Assembly (NCBI GenBank): GCA_009782565.1
Contig: WRIU01000010.1
Coordinates: 1 to 64,000 of the forward strand
DNA from: Betaproteobacteria bacterium
GTDB lineage: Bacteria; Pseudomonadota; Gammaproteobacteria; Burkholderiales; Rhodocyclaceae
Length of the DNA stretch: 64,000 bases
Direction: 5' to 3'
The notes beneath the pieces are model-generated. The model was not told where the DNA came from. It did no database searches and saw only the letters and a list, made by a program, of their open reading frames with translations. Of the stretch, positions 14,811 through 23,767 are shown piece by piece (position 1 is the stretch's first letter; each line of letters starts with the position of its first letter). Both the position numbers and the translations under genes were made by a program.

Positions 14811-14939
14811 TGAGACGCCCTGATTTCAACAGCAGGCCGGGGCGCAGGGTTCGCCCTGCCTCCCGGTCAAATCCATCCAATCACGGAACCATCATGTCAA
14901 GAAGCATTGAACGGCAATGCCGGAGCGGGAGGCGCGGCG

Positions 14940-15365
14940 ATGAACGTTGAACCCCTGCTCTCCCGGCTCGACGGGGTAAAAGAAACACAGTCTGGCTGTT
15001 GGGTTGCCCGATGCCCTGCGCACGAAGACCGCAGGCCGTCACTGTCCATCCGCGAAACGGACGATGGCCGCTTGCTTGTCCATTGTTTCGCGGGGTGTGA
15101 GACGCCCGACGTACTGGCTGCCATCGGGCTGTCCCTGCCGGATTTGTTCCCGGAGCGGATTGGCGAGCATTTTGCCCCCGAGCGCAGGCCGTTCCCGGCA
15201 ACGGACGTACTGCGCTGCATTGCGAAAGAGGCCCTGGTCGTGGCCACGTCGGGCGCAAAACTGCTGGCGGGGGAACCGTTCGGGCAACAGGAACGGGATC
15301 GCCTCATGCTGGCTGTCGCGCGGATACAGTCGGCGCTCGACGCTGCGGGAGTTCAGAATGGGTGA
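14940..15365 (+). CDS. CHC2-type zinc-finger primase domain protein
   Basis: The 141-residue protein has the zinc-ribbon of DnaG/phage primases: CPAHEDRRPSLSI followed by DGRLLVHCFAGC, giving the expected Cys/His ligands. It lacks a Toprim domain, so it is a stand-alone zinc-binding module that probably works with the DUF3631 ATPase encoded next, whose start overlaps its stop by 8 bases. ATG 14,940 with GGGAGG upstream was preferred to a TTG at 14,907. Such short primase modules are usual in mobile elements. Confidence 0.75.
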   Translation: MNVEPLLSRLDGVKETQSGCWVARCPAHEDRRPSLSIRETDDGRLLVHCFAGCETPDVLAAIGLSLPDLFPERIGEHFAPERRPFPATDVLRCIAKEALVVATSGAKLLAGEPFGQQERDRLMLAVARIQSALDAAGVQNG

Positions 15366-16854
15366 GCTTTCCAAAGGGGCGCAGCGCGGCGCGGCATACC
15401 TGGACGAGTGCATCGCCAGACAAGGCCAGACACCCGAGCAGATGGTCGGCAAACTGCTGTCACAGCAGGACGCGGATACCCGGCGCGATGATGAGGCCAG
15501 CATTGCCCGCCTTGCCGGATTGACGGCTGTCGAATATGAACGCATCCGCACAGACGAAGCCAAGCGCCTGGGGGTGCGCGCTGCCGTGCTCGACAGGCTG
15601 GTACAGTCTGAACGCCAGCAATGCCAGACAGCCGACGGCATCAGTTTCGAGGATGCCGCCCCGTGGCCGGAGGCTGTGAGCGGGGAAGCCCTGCTGTCCG
15701 ACATTGCCAGCACCATCGGGCGGTTCATCGTCTGCAAGGTTGAGACCGCGCAGGCGGCGGCGCTGTGGGTTGCGATGACCTGGTTCATCGACATGATCGA
15801 GGTTGCCCCCCTGGCCGTGATCTTCGCGCCGGAAAAGCGGTGCGGGAAATCCCAACTCCTCACGCTCCTGGGCAAACTCTCGCGCCGGCCCATGCAGGTG
15901 AGCAACATCACCCCTGCGGCGTTGTATCGCGTGATAGAAACCCACCACCCCACGCTGATGATTGATGAGGCCGACTCCTTCATGCGGGAGAGCGAAGAGC
16001 TGCGCGGGATTCTCAACAGCGGCCACACGCGCGACTCTGCCTATGTGTTGCGTATGGTCGGCGAAAACATGGCCCTGAAGCAATTCAGCACATGGGGGGC
16101 CAAGGCCATCGCGGGAATCGGGAAGTTGGCCGATACGCTCATGGACAGGGCCATCGCGCTCGACCTCCGGCGCAAGATGCCCCACGAACAAGTCGAACGA
16201 ATCCGCCATGCGCGGCCAGAGCTATTCGACAACCTGGCATCCCGGCTGTGCCGCTTTGCCACGGACCAGCGCGAAGCAGTGCGGCGCGCAAGGCCGCCCG
16301 TGCCCGCAGAGCTGAACGACCGGGCGCAGGACAACTGGGAGCCTTTGCTTGCCATTGCCGAGGTGGCGGGCGGCATCTGGCCGGAGGCGGCAAGGCAGGT
16401 GGCCATCGCCGTTTCCGGCGGCGCGGAAGAATCCGCCACCCTCGGCACCGAACTGCTGGCGGGCATCCGGGAGGCTTTTGAGGCAAGGCGGGAAACGCGC
16501 CTCAGCACCAGGGAACTGATCGGGGCGCTGTGTGAAGACGAGGAAAAGCCCTGGGCCAGCTACAGCAAGGCAGGGCGCATCACGCCCCGGCAGTTGGCAA
16601 GGCGGTTAAAGGACTACGGCATTACGTCGAAACTGCTCCGTACAGGCAACGAGGTACTGAGGGGCTATGAGCGCGGGCAGTTCGAGGATACGTTTTGCCG
16701 TTACCTGCCTGCCCCCGCATCCGTTACGGGCGAGGGCATGGCCGTTACAGAACAGCGTATGTGTTACAAAAAAACCAGCAACCATGCGGGTTGTAACGTT
16801 GTAACGGATAAAACGGGAAAACCGGGCGAGGGCGAAGAGGAATGGCCCTTCTGA
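15358..16854 (+). CDS. DUF3631 ATPase/helicase-like protein
   Basis: This 498-residue protein is a DUF3631-family P-loop ATPase from mobile elements. Walker A is APEKRCGKSQ (~155-165), Walker B LMIDEADSF (~200-208), and a sensor-type region is STWGAKAIAGIGKLADTLMDRAI (~243-265). The C-terminal quarter (TRELIGALCEDEEKPW...ITPRQLARRLKDYGI) is a winged-helix-like domain typical of primase-associated helicases. The start overlaps the primase gene by 8 bases and its 3' end overlaps the next gene. Its very 3' end is duplicated, inverted, at 855-927. The likely role is element replication or maintenance. Confidence 0.8.
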   Translation: MGELSKGAQRGAAYLDECIARQGQTPEQMVGKLLSQQDADTRRDDEASIARLAGLTAVEYERIRTDEAKRLGVRAAVLDRLVQSERQQCQTADGISFEDAAPWPEAVSGEALLSDIASTIGRFIVCKVETAQAAALWVAMTWFIDMIEVAPLAVIFAPEKRCGKSQLLTLLGKLSRRPMQVSNITPAALYRVIETHHPTLMIDEADSFMRESEELRGILNSGHTRDSAYVLRMVGENMALKQFSTWGAKAIAGIGKLADTLMDRAIALDLRRKMPHEQVERIRHARPELFDNLASRLCRFATDQREAVRRARPPVPAELNDRAQDNWEPLLAIAEVAGGIWPEAARQVAIAVSGGAEESATLGTELLAGIREAFEARRETRLSTRELIGALCEDEEKPWASYSKAGRITPRQLARRLKDYGITSKLLRTGNEVLRGYERGQFEDTFCRYLPAPASVTGEGMAVTEQRMCYKKTSNHAGCNVVTDKTGKPGEGEEEWPF

Positions 16855-17327
16855 ACGCGCCCTTCATCCCCGCGCTCAGAGAGTCGGGAATCAGTTTGTC
16901 GGTTTCTCCATCGGGTGGACTCACGGCGAAGGGCAAGCCGGAGTTGCTGTGCAGGTTCCAGCCCTTCATCCGGGAGAACAAGGCGGCGTTGCTTGCCGAA
17001 CTGGTTCAAGCCGATGAACCGCTCTCATATTGGTGGCGGCTGCATTTCCCGGATGGCGGCACGTTGGAAGTTTTTTCGCCGTCGGGCCACACGCGCACAA
17101 GCATCCTGAGGGGCTACCCCGAGGCCATATCCGCCGAACCCTTCACGCTGGGGCATACGCGGCCAGAGGCGCGGCTGGCCGTTGAAGAGGCGGCGGCGGT
17201 TGTGCTGTGGCTGGCCAGCATCGGGGAACGCTCCCAGGAAATCATCGACGACGTTCTATCTCAGTGCGAGGGGAGCGCCGAGGCACGGGGCTATTACTTG
17301 CGGCGGGCAGAGGGGAAACCCGGCTAA
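16842..17327 (+). CDS. TubC-like N-terminal small protein of the replication module
   Basis: The 161-residue product begins with a short fold resembling TubC-type docking domains found in plasmid/ICE proteins (a strand pair, then FIRENKAALLAELV). The remainder (YWWRLHFPDGGTLEVFSPSGHTRTSIL and a helical C-terminus with LAVEEAAAVVLWLASIGE) is not recognised. Its ATG lies 13 bases inside the DUF3631 gene, so it belongs to the same operon. 17,328-17,543 contains no gene that I can support. Confidence 0.6.
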   Translation: MALLNAPFIPALRESGISLSVSPSGGLTAKGKPELLCRFQPFIRENKAALLAELVQADEPLSYWWRLHFPDGGTLEVFSPSGHTRTSILRGYPEAISAEPFTLGHTRPEARLAVEEAAAVVLWLASIGERSQEIIDDVLSQCEGSAEARGYYLRRAEGKPG

Positions 17328-17543
17328 AGCCAATGCCGAATAAATACCGGAACAATGGCTTGTTGCCCCCGGTGCGCGTCGATGGGTGATAGTAAGGAAA
17401 TGGGGCGGGCTATCGGGGCTTTGCGGGAACCTGCGATTTAATGATTCTGGTATATTTTGATAATTCGCGGATTTGCAGGAACAAGGGAAAACTGCCCAAC
17501 TCCGAAACCGTTATGTTAGATATGCGTTAGATTTTTTAGAAAC

Positions 17544-17571
17544 AAAAAGGGCTGCATTGCTGCAACCCTTT
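17544..17571 (-). terminator. Intrinsic terminator of tRNA-Met
   Basis: On the minus strand an ~11-bp stem (AAAGGGTTGCA with TGCAGCCCTTT, one wobble pair) is followed by a T-run, eight bases past the tRNA CCA end. Confidence 0.75.
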
Positions 17572-17578
17572 GATTTTT

Positions 17579-17655
17579 TGGTGGTGATGGGTGGAATCGA
17601 ACCGCCGACCTGCGGGTTATGAATCCGCCGCTCTAACCGTCTGAGCTACATCACC
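17579..17655 (-). tRNA. tRNA-Met (CAU anticodon)
   Basis: The 77-base minus-strand sequence folds as a tRNA: acceptor GGTGATG/CATCACC, D-arm containing AGCTCAGACGGTTAGAGC, anticodon loop with CAT, T-arm GGTTCGATTCC, and an encoded CCA (17,581-17,579). It matches elongator tRNA-Met in overall layout; a tRNA-Ile with CAT (lysidine type) is the alternative. The 3' end faces the accessory island, the usual orientation for integrase attachment. Confidence 0.95.
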
Positions 17656-17761
17656 GAAAGAGATCGCGGATTCTATGTGACGAGCCTTTTGTCGTCAAGA
17701 AAAGCTGTAGTACGCTATGACAGTTTACGCGGACATGGCGCGTGGTGGTGATTTCGAGGGC

Positions 17762-19117
17762 ATGAAGAAACTGTATATCCGCACCTTCGGGTGCCAGATG
17801 AATGAGTACGATTCGGGCAAGATGGCCGATGTGCTTGGGGCGGTTGAGCCGCTCGTCCGGACGGATGATCCGGGCGAGGCGGACATTATCCTGTTCAATA
17901 CGTGTTCGGTGCGCGAGAAGGCGCAGGAACGGGTGTTCCACGACCTGGGACGTGTACGGCGGTTGAAGTTGGAGCGGCCTGGAGTCGTCATCGGCGTGGG
18001 GGGATGCGTGGCCAGCCAGGAAGGCGAGGCGATTGTGCGGCGTGCGCCTTATGTGGATGTGGTGTTCGGGCCGCAGACCTTGCACCGGCTGCCTGCTTTG
18101 ATCGCGCGGCGGCAGGAAAGCGGGAAGCCGCAGGTGGATGTTTCCTTCCCAGAGGTGGAGAAGTTCGACGCGCTGCCGCAGCCAAGGGTGGAAGGCGTTT
18201 CGGCCTTTGTTTCGATCATGGAAGGGTGCTCGAAGTATTGCACGTTCTGCGTGGTTCCCTATACGCGCGGGGAGGAGGTTTCGCGCCCGCTCGACGATGT
18301 GCTGGCGGAGGTATCCCTGCTGGCGGCGCAGGGGGTGCGGGAGGTGACTTTGCTTGGGCAGAACGTCAACGCCTGGCGGGGCGCGCTGGAGAAGGGCGCG
18401 GATGGGGAAACGGGCGATTTCGCGCTGTTGCTGGAATGCGTACATGGCGTGCCCGGCATCGAGCGCATCCGTTACACGAGTTCGCATCCGCGTGAGATGA
18501 CCCCGCGCTTGATCGAGGCTTTCACCCGTTTGCCGGGGTTGGCGCCGCAACTGCATCTGCCGGTGCAATCCGGCTCGGATCGGGTGCTGGCGGCGATGAA
18601 GCGCGGTTATACGGTGCTGGAGTTCAAGTCCATCGTGCGGCGCTTGCGCGCGGCGCGGCCAGGTTTGTCCCTGAGTACGGATTTCATCGTCGGTTTTCCG
18701 GGCGAGACGGCGGAAGATTTCGAGAAGACGATGCGCTTGATCGAGGAAGTGGGTTTCGACGGGGCGTTCAGCTTCGTCTATAGCGCCCGTCCGGGGACTC
18801 CGGCTGTGGAACTCGATGATCCCGTGCCGCAGGAGACGAAACTCGCGTGGCTCGCGCGCCTGCAAAAGCGCATCGACGAACAGGCGCAGGCAATCAGCCA
18901 GTCGATGGTGGGGGGCGTCGAGCGGGTGCTGGTTGAAGGCGCGGCAAAGAAGGATATTGATGAGCTTTGTGGGCGTACCGCCAATAACCGGGTGGTGAAT
19001 TTCCCTGTCCCCGCGCCCGCGCGCGAACGGCTGGCAGGGCAGTTTGTCGATATAAGAATTACCGCCGCCCTGCCGCACAGTTTGCGCGGCGAGGTGGTGA
19101 CGGGGGAGGTGCCGTAA
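17762..19117 (+). CDS. miaB: tRNA-2-methylthio-N6-dimethylallyladenosine synthase MiaB
   Basis: MiaB is a radical-SAM methylthiotransferase that converts i6A37 to ms2i6A37 in tRNAs reading UNN codons. The N-terminal MTTase domain opens with [19 protein letters not shown], whose Cys with two later cysteines ([15 protein letters not shown]) binds the auxiliary Fe-S cluster. The radical-SAM motif CSKYCTFC lies in [16 protein letters not shown], and a TRAM domain ends the protein. At 451 residues it is normal in size. I placed the start at 17,762, where family similarity begins; an in-frame ATG at 17,717 would add 15 residues. It is first in the conserved miaB-phoH-ybeY-corC-lnt block, with a one-base overlap to phoH. 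Confidence 0.95.
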   Translation: MKKLYIRTFGCQMNEYDSGKMADVLGAVEPLVRTDDPGEADIILFNTCSVREKAQERVFHDLGRVRRLKLERPGVVIGVGGCVASQEGEAIVRRAPYVDVVFGPQTLHRLPALIARRQESGKPQVDVSFPEVEKFDALPQPRVEGVSAFVSIMEGCSKYCTFCVVPYTRGEEVSRPLDDVLAEVSLLAAQGVREVTLLGQNVNAWRGALEKGADGETGDFALLLECVHGVPGIERIRYTSSHPREMTPRLIEAFTRLPGLAPQLHLPVQSGSDRVLAAMKRGYTVLEFKSIVRRLRAARPGLSLSTDFIVGFPGETAEDFEKTMRLIEEVGFDGAFSFVYSARPGTPAVELDDPVPQETKLAWLARLQKRIDEQAQAISQSMVGGVERVLVEGAAKKDIDELCGRTANNRVVNFPVPAPARERLAGQFVDIRITAALPHSLRGEVVTGEVP

Positions 19118-20070
19118 TGGCCAGGGCGACGGTGAGGGAATTGACCCTGGAGCCGGTGGACAATGGGCGTCTGGCTCGCTTGTGCGGGGCGCTCGATGAG
19201 AATCTGCGGCAGATCGAGAACGCTTTCGATATTGCCATCGCGCGGCGCGGGGCGCATTTCACGCTGCATGGGCGCAGCGCGCGGCAGGCAGAGGCGGCCC
19301 TGCGGCATTTTTACGGGCAGGCTGACCGCGATTTGTCGCGCGAGGAACTACAACTGGGGCTGGTGGAGTTTTCCCATGAGGAAGAGGAGATGCCGCCTTC
19401 CAGTCCGTTGAGGCTGTTGACGCGCCATAGCGAGTTGCACGGGCGCACGCCCCGGCAGGTGGAGTATCTGATCAATATCCAAAGCTACGACATTACGTTC
19501 GGCATCGGCCCTGCCGGGACGGGCAAGACGTATTTGGCGGTGGCGAGCGCGGTGGACGCTCTGGAACGCGATTTGGTCGAGCGCCTCGTGCTGACCCGCC
19601 CGGCGGTGGAGGCCGGGGAACGCCTTGGTTTTTTGCCCGGAGACCTGGCGCAGAAGGTCGATCCCTATTTGCGCCCGCTCTACGATGCGCTGTACGACTT
19701 GATGGGGTTCGACCGGGCTACGAAGCTCTTCGAGCGCGGTACGATCGAGGTTGCGCCGCTCGCCTTCATGCGCGGGCGCACGTTGAATAACGCTTTTGTG
19801 ATTCTCGACGAGGCGCAGAACACGACGCCTGAGCAGATGAAGATGTTCCTGACCCGCATGGGTTTTGGGGCGAAAGTCGTGGTGACGGGCGATTTGACTC
19901 AGGTTGACCTGCCGCGCGGCAACCGCAGCGGCCTGGCGGAGGCGCGCGAGGTGCTGGCGAAGGTGCGCGGGCTGGCATTTACCGAGTTCGGCAAGGAAGA
20001 CGTCGTGCGTCATCCGCTGGTTGCGCGTATCGTTGAGGCTTACGATCACAGAGGAGAGGAAGGGAAATGA
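19117..20070 (+). CDS. phoH: PhoH-like ATPase (YbeZ)
   Basis: A 317-residue PhoH-family P-loop ATPase, the YbeZ protein that accompanies YbeY in ribosome and rRNA quality control. An N-terminal KH-like region is followed by Walker [12 protein letters not shown] (~130) and Walker [34 protein letters not shown], the diagnostic PhoH block. The start codon shares one base with the miaB stop, and its stop overlaps the ybeY ATG, so the three are co-translated. Confidence 0.93.
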   Translation: MARATVRELTLEPVDNGRLARLCGALDENLRQIENAFDIAIARRGAHFTLHGRSARQAEAALRHFYGQADRDLSREELQLGLVEFSHEEEEMPPSSPLRLLTRHSELHGRTPRQVEYLINIQSYDITFGIGPAGTGKTYLAVASAVDALERDLVERLVLTRPAVEAGERLGFLPGDLAQKVDPYLRPLYDALYDLMGFDRATKLFERGTIEVAPLAFMRGRTLNNAFVILDEAQNTTPEQMKMFLTRMGFGAKVVVTGDLTQVDLPRGNRSGLAEAREVLAKVRGLAFTEFGKEDVVRHPLVARIVEAYDHRGEEGK

Positions 20071-20840
20071 TGGCGAAAGAAACGGGCAAACCGCAAGTCA
20101 TCGTGACGGATAGCAATGGCAAGAGCAGCAAATCGAGCGTCGGGCAGATCGAGGTGGATTTTGGGGGAGACCGGCGCCTGCTTTTCCTGTTTTCGGAAAC
20201 GGGCGGCTACGACCTTGAAATTGAGGCGGTAGCGACTTCCGACAGGTCTGCCCCGGTCATCAGCGTACAGCCGTGTGCCAGTAACGTTATCAGCCTGCGG
20301 GTGGATGTGCCGAACGATTCGTCGGCGGAAGACGGGGATATTCCGGTCGTGGCGGGGCCGATGCTGAATCTTTCCGTCCAGAAGGCGGTGGAGGGGGCGG
20401 ATCGGGACAACGCGCCCAGGAAGCATCAGGTGCGACGATGGGCGCAGGCGGCTCTTCTCCAGGATGTCGAGGTTACGGTGCGGCTGGTCGGAGAAACGGA
20501 AAGCCGCGCGTTGAACAAGAACTATCGCGGCAAGGATTGCGCCACGAACGTGCTGACGTTTGCCTATGGTGGGAAAAAAGGGGGAGAGAAAGCCCAAAAG
20601 AAGGAAGAGGGCAATGGCGAACCCATGATCGGCGATCTCGTGCTGTGCGTGCCGGTCGTGGCGCGCGAGGCAAGCGAGCAGGGTAAGGCGCTCGATGCAC
20701 ATTTCGCGCACCTCGTGGTGCATGGCATGCTGCATCTGCAAGGGTTCGACCACAGGAAGAAAGCCGATGCCACGGCGATGGAAGCGCGTGAGCGCGAAAT
20801 CCTTGGCGCGCTTGGGTATGCCGATCCCTATGTTGTTTGA
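20067..20840 (+). CDS. ybeY: Endoribonuclease YbeY with unusual N-terminal extension
   Basis: YbeY is a single-strand-specific, zinc-dependent RNase needed for 16S rRNA maturation and 70S ribosome quality control. The zinc motif [15 protein letters not shown] is intact near residue 225, after TNVLTF and GDLVLC. Typical YbeY is ~155 residues and begins near [11 protein letters not shown], here at residue ~99. About 98 residues precede it ([26 protein letters not shown]), beta-rich in appearance and not a domain I recognise. An in-frame ATG at 20,361 would give a standard YbeY. The 20,067 start is coupled to phoH by an ATGA overlap, so the long form is probably translated. A Lys/Glu-rich insert (~170-184) is a second oddity. 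Confidence 0.9.
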   Translation: MMAKETGKPQVIVTDSNGKSSKSSVGQIEVDFGGDRRLLFLFSETGGYDLEIEAVATSDRSAPVISVQPCASNVISLRVDVPNDSSAEDGDIPVVAGPMLNLSVQKAVEGADRDNAPRKHQVRRWAQAALLQDVEVTVRLVGETESRALNKNYRGKDCATNVLTFAYGGKKGGEKAQKKEEGNGEPMIGDLVLCVPVVAREASEQGKALDAHFAHLVVHGMLHLQGFDHRKKADATAMEAREREILGALGYADPYVV

Positions 20841-20867
20841 AGTGCCCGTGCGGTGAGTGTGAGAGAA

Positions 20868-21743
20868 ATGGACGATTCCAGTTTTCCTCCGGATAAACCT
20901 TCACTGTTTGAGCGTTTTGCGGCGTTGCTGACGCCGGAGCCGGAAGACCGCGACGAGCTTCTCGCCTTTCTGCGCGCCGCTCACGGGCGTGATCTGTTTG
21001 ACGCAGACGCATTTTCGATTATTGAAGGGGCGCTGCAAATGTCCGACATGCGCGCGTGCGACATCATGGTTGCCCGCGCGCGCATGAATGTGATCCACAT
21101 CGACGATTCCGTGAATGCGATTGTCGCGTTCGCGGTGAAAACCGGGCATTCGCGCTTTCCCGTGATCGAGGGCGACAAGGATGATGTGATGGGCATCCTG
21201 CTCGCGAAGGATTTGCTGCGCTTTTTTGCGGGTCAGGAATTCTGTCTGCGCGAGATGTTGCGTCCGGCGATGTTCATCCCGGAATCCAAGCCGCTCAACG
21301 TGTTGTTGCATGAATTCCGCCTGAGCCACAACCATATGGCCGTCGTGGTGGATGAATATGGCGGCGTGGCGGGGCTTGTCACCATTGAGGATGTACTGGA
21401 GCAGATCGTCGGCGACATCGAGGACGAATACGATACTGAAACCGCCGACGAAGGCGGCGGCGACATCATCGCTGAGTATGGCGGGCGTTTTCGCGTCAGG
21501 GCGATGATTCCGATTGGCGATTTCAATGAGGCTTTTTCCACCGCGTTCAGCGACGAGGAGATCGAGACGCTCGGCGGGCTTTTGATCTGCCATTTCGGGC
21601 GGTTGCCGCGCCGTGGCGAGATGGCGGTCATCGAAGGCTGGCGTTTCCGTGTGCTGCGCGCGGACAGCCGCCGCATCTACACGCTGCTTGTCGAACGTAT
21701 GCCGGATGCGCCTTTCGTCGGTTCCGGGGTGTCTGGCGCATGA
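20868..21743 (+). CDS. corC: CorC/YbeX-type CBS-domain protein
   Basis: A 291-residue CorC (YbeX) protein linked to Mg/Co homeostasis and, through its operon, to ribosome metabolism. It has two CBS domains (MSDMRACDIMVARARMNVIHID...; FIPESKPLNVLLHEFRLSHNHMAVVVDEYGGVAGLVTIEDVLEQIVGDIEDEYD) and a C-terminal CorC_HlyC transporter-associated domain. There are no TM segments, as expected for YbeX. ATG 20,868 has GAGAG upstream; a GTG at 20,853 is possible. It overlaps lnt by four bases (ATGA). Confidence 0.93.
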   Translation: MDDSSFPPDKPSLFERFAALLTPEPEDRDELLAFLRAAHGRDLFDADAFSIIEGALQMSDMRACDIMVARARMNVIHIDDSVNAIVAFAVKTGHSRFPVIEGDKDDVMGILLAKDLLRFFAGQEFCLREMLRPAMFIPESKPLNVLLHEFRLSHNHMAVVVDEYGGVAGLVTIEDVLEQIVGDIEDEYDTETADEGGGDIIAEYGGRFRVRAMIPIGDFNEAFSTAFSDEEIETLGGLLICHFGRLPRRGEMAVIEGWRFRVLRADSRRIYTLLVERMPDAPFVGSGVSGA

Positions 21744-23224
21744 GGGGGTTTGTGCATGCCCTGCTGGCTGGCGCGCTGGCCGTGTTTGCCTTTGCCCCTG
21801 TGGGATGGTTTTCGTTTTCGCTTCTCAGCCTCGCGCTGCTCGTTGTCTTGCTGGAGCGCGCGGCCTCAGTGCGCGCCGGGTTTTGCCTCGGCTTTGCCTG
21901 GGGGGTGGGTGCGTTTTTCGCGGGCATATCGTGGCTTGTCATCGCATTGTGGCGTTACGGCGGGGTGTTCCTGCCGGTCGCGGTGTTCATCGTTTTCCTG
22001 TTTTGCGCGTTCCTCTCGCTGTTTCCGGCGCTGGCGGGCGCGTTTTACGCGCGTTGGCAGCACGGCGGCATGCTGTGGCGGGCTTTGCTGTTCGCGGGCT
22101 TATGGGTGCTCGTCGAATGCTTGCGCGGCACGATACTGACTGGCTTCCCGTGGCTTGCCATCGGTTATTCGCAAACGCCGCCAAGCCCCATTGCCGGATA
22201 TTTCCCGCTCTTGGGGGTTTATGGCGTTGGCGGGGCGCTGGCTTTCGTTGCGGGGCTTCTGGGGGTTTGCGCCACCGATTGGGCGGGTACACGCGCTGTT
22301 GACCGCTTGAAGGTTCCCGCTGTGCTGATCGGCGCGGTCTGTCTTGGGGGGTGGGCGCTTTCCCGGATTCAGTGGGTGGAGCCAGACGGCTCGCCGCTTG
22401 CGGTGTCGCTTGTGCAGCCGAACATCGAGCAATCGCTCAAATGGGACCCGGCACATTTTTCCGAGACGTTGCAGATCAGTGCCGACTTGGTCAGTACAGC
22501 GCGCGGCGATGTCGTCGTTCTGCCGGAAGCTGCGCTGCCCATAGCACTCGATGGGCTGCCCCAGGGCTATCTCGACAAGCTGGCCGGGTTGGTTGGCGAA
22601 CGGAACGGTACGCTCATTACGGGGGTCTTTACCCGCGACGGCAAGCGGTACTACAACGCCGCCGTCACTTTGGGCGAGGGCGGCGGGCAACACTACGCGA
22701 AGAAGCACCTTGTCCCTTTTGGCGAGTATTCGCCGCCGTTCTTCGATTGGTTCTACCGGCTGGCAAACATTCCCATGTCCCGGCAAAGCCCCGGCGCGGC
22801 GGATCAGCCGCCGCTCAACCTGTCTGGGCGGAAAATTGCCGTCAATATCTGCTACGAAGACCTCTTTGGCGCTGAGTTGATTTCCAGCCTGCCGCAAGCC
22901 GGGCTGATGCTCAATCTCTCGAACCTCGCCTGGTATGGCGATTCGTTCGCCCAGCCGCAACACCTGCAAATCGCCCGCGCCCGCGCGATGGAGACGGGCC
23001 GCCCCATGCTGCGTTCCACCAACACCGGCATGACCGCCCTCGTCCTCCCGGACGGTTCCGTCCCGGCGGCGCTGCCCGCTTTTACGCGCGGCGTGCTGGA
23101 AGTGGAAGTCCCCGCTTTCAAGGGGCTCACGCCTTACGCGCGCTGGGGGGATGTACCTGCGCTCGTGCTGGCGCTGGTTGGGGTTGCCATTGTGGTGGGG
23201 GCGGGGCGGCGGGGCAGGGCGTGA
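21740..23224 (+). CDS. lnt: Apolipoprotein N-acyltransferase Lnt
   Basis: Lnt adds the third acyl chain to the N-terminal cysteine of lipoproteins at the periplasmic face of the inner membrane. The 494-residue protein has ~6 N-terminal TM segments, a nitrilase-like periplasmic domain and a final TM helix. The catalytic triad is visible: Glu in VLPEAALP (~262), Lys in KKHLVPFGEYSP (~320) and Cys in NICYEDLFG (~370). It closes the miaB-phoH-ybeY-corC-lnt operon. Confidence 0.95.
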   Translation: MRGFVHALLAGALAVFAFAPVGWFSFSLLSLALLVVLLERAASVRAGFCLGFAWGVGAFFAGISWLVIALWRYGGVFLPVAVFIVFLFCAFLSLFPALAGAFYARWQHGGMLWRALLFAGLWVLVECLRGTILTGFPWLAIGYSQTPPSPIAGYFPLLGVYGVGGALAFVAGLLGVCATDWAGTRAVDRLKVPAVLIGAVCLGGWALSRIQWVEPDGSPLAVSLVQPNIEQSLKWDPAHFSETLQISADLVSTARGDVVVLPEAALPIALDGLPQGYLDKLAGLVGERNGTLITGVFTRDGKRYYNAAVTLGEGGGQHYAKKHLVPFGEYSPPFFDWFYRLANIPMSRQSPGAADQPPLNLSGRKIAVNICYEDLFGAELISSLPQAGLMLNLSNLAWYGDSFAQPQHLQIARARAMETGRPMLRSTNTGMTALVLPDGSVPAALPAFTRGVLEVEVPAFKGLTPYARWGDVPALVLALVGVAIVVGAGRRGRA

Positions 23225-23255
23225 TATTCCTTCAAGGGTGTTTTCACTACTGAAA

Positions 23256-23681
23256 TCAAAAAAATCCGCGTATTTTCCCACTCTCATGCAGATAGCGCGC
23301 GTACTGCATATCTTGTTTGTTGATGTGCTCAAGCCACCATTTTTTCAGAAAATCCAGTAGCGGCTTGGCGTTATTTTCCTGAATAGCAATGTGCTCGATG
23401 CATTCTATTTCCAGAGCAAGATTTCTGTGCATTTCTTTATGTTCTTCAAAATTAGGATATCCCATTGCCTGAAGATAACGTTCTTCTGTAATGAAATGAA
23501 TGCGGGAATAGTTCTTCATCGTATCGCTGATACATGAGTACAGCATGCGATCGCCTGTGCCTTTTTCCATCAGGGAGTAAAATGAATTGATGATGGAAAC
23601 AATGCCTCGGTGTTGCTCATCAACGAGAGCAATCCCGGTGTTGTTTTTATCCTGCCATTTTATGAAAAGCGGCCGATCCAT
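23256..23681 (-). CDS. Bacteriohemerythrin (copy 1)
   Basis: The 141-residue protein is a single-domain bacteriohemerythrin that binds O2 at a di-iron site. Ligands are visible in order: His in VDEQHRGIV (~24), HFITEERYL (HxxxE), HKEMHRNL and HINKQDMQY (HxxxxD). The ATG is preceded by GGAAGA. It is a close paralogue of the gene at 23,768. Such proteins serve in O2 delivery or scavenging in microaerobic bacteria. Confidence 0.9.
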   Translation of the reverse strand: MDRPLFIKWQDKNNTGIALVDEQHRGIVSIINSFYSLMEKGTGDRMLYSCISDTMKNYSRIHFITEERYLQAMGYPNFEEHKEMHRNLALEIECIEHIAIQENNAKPLLDFLKKWWLEHINKQDMQYARYLHESGKIRGFF

Positions 23682-23767
23682 GTTTCTTCCATGTGAGCCT
23701 CGGTTTTACCTGAAATTGGCGATATAGCGCAGATTTTCGCAGTGCTTGCTCTATTGGGTGAACTGAA

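Larger units (their letters stand above)
1..17578. mobile_element. tRNA-Met-associated genomic island (composite accessory region)
   Basis: This stretch contains three tyrosine-recombinase genes or remnants, a primase/ATPase replication module, an AlpA-like regulator, a T6SS effector/immunity locus and several genes with low GC. It stops abruptly at a tRNA-Met gene whose 3' end faces the island, and beyond that lies conserved core genome. No copy of the tRNA 3' end was found elsewhere in the window, so the left boundary is probably outside it. The mixture of a truncated integrase, two other integrases and an inverted relic of the DUF3631 gene suggests several insertions and decay events rather than one intact element. 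Confidence 0.7.

Noticed and set aside
15004-15357. N-terminal extension of the DUF3631 frame
   Set aside because: This part is an out-of-frame reading of the primase gene; ATG 15,358 with stop/start overlap is the sensible start.
17651-19078. 475-residue open frame antisense to miaB
   Set aside because: Overlaps the miaB radical-SAM gene entirely and begins near the tRNA; no independent evidence.
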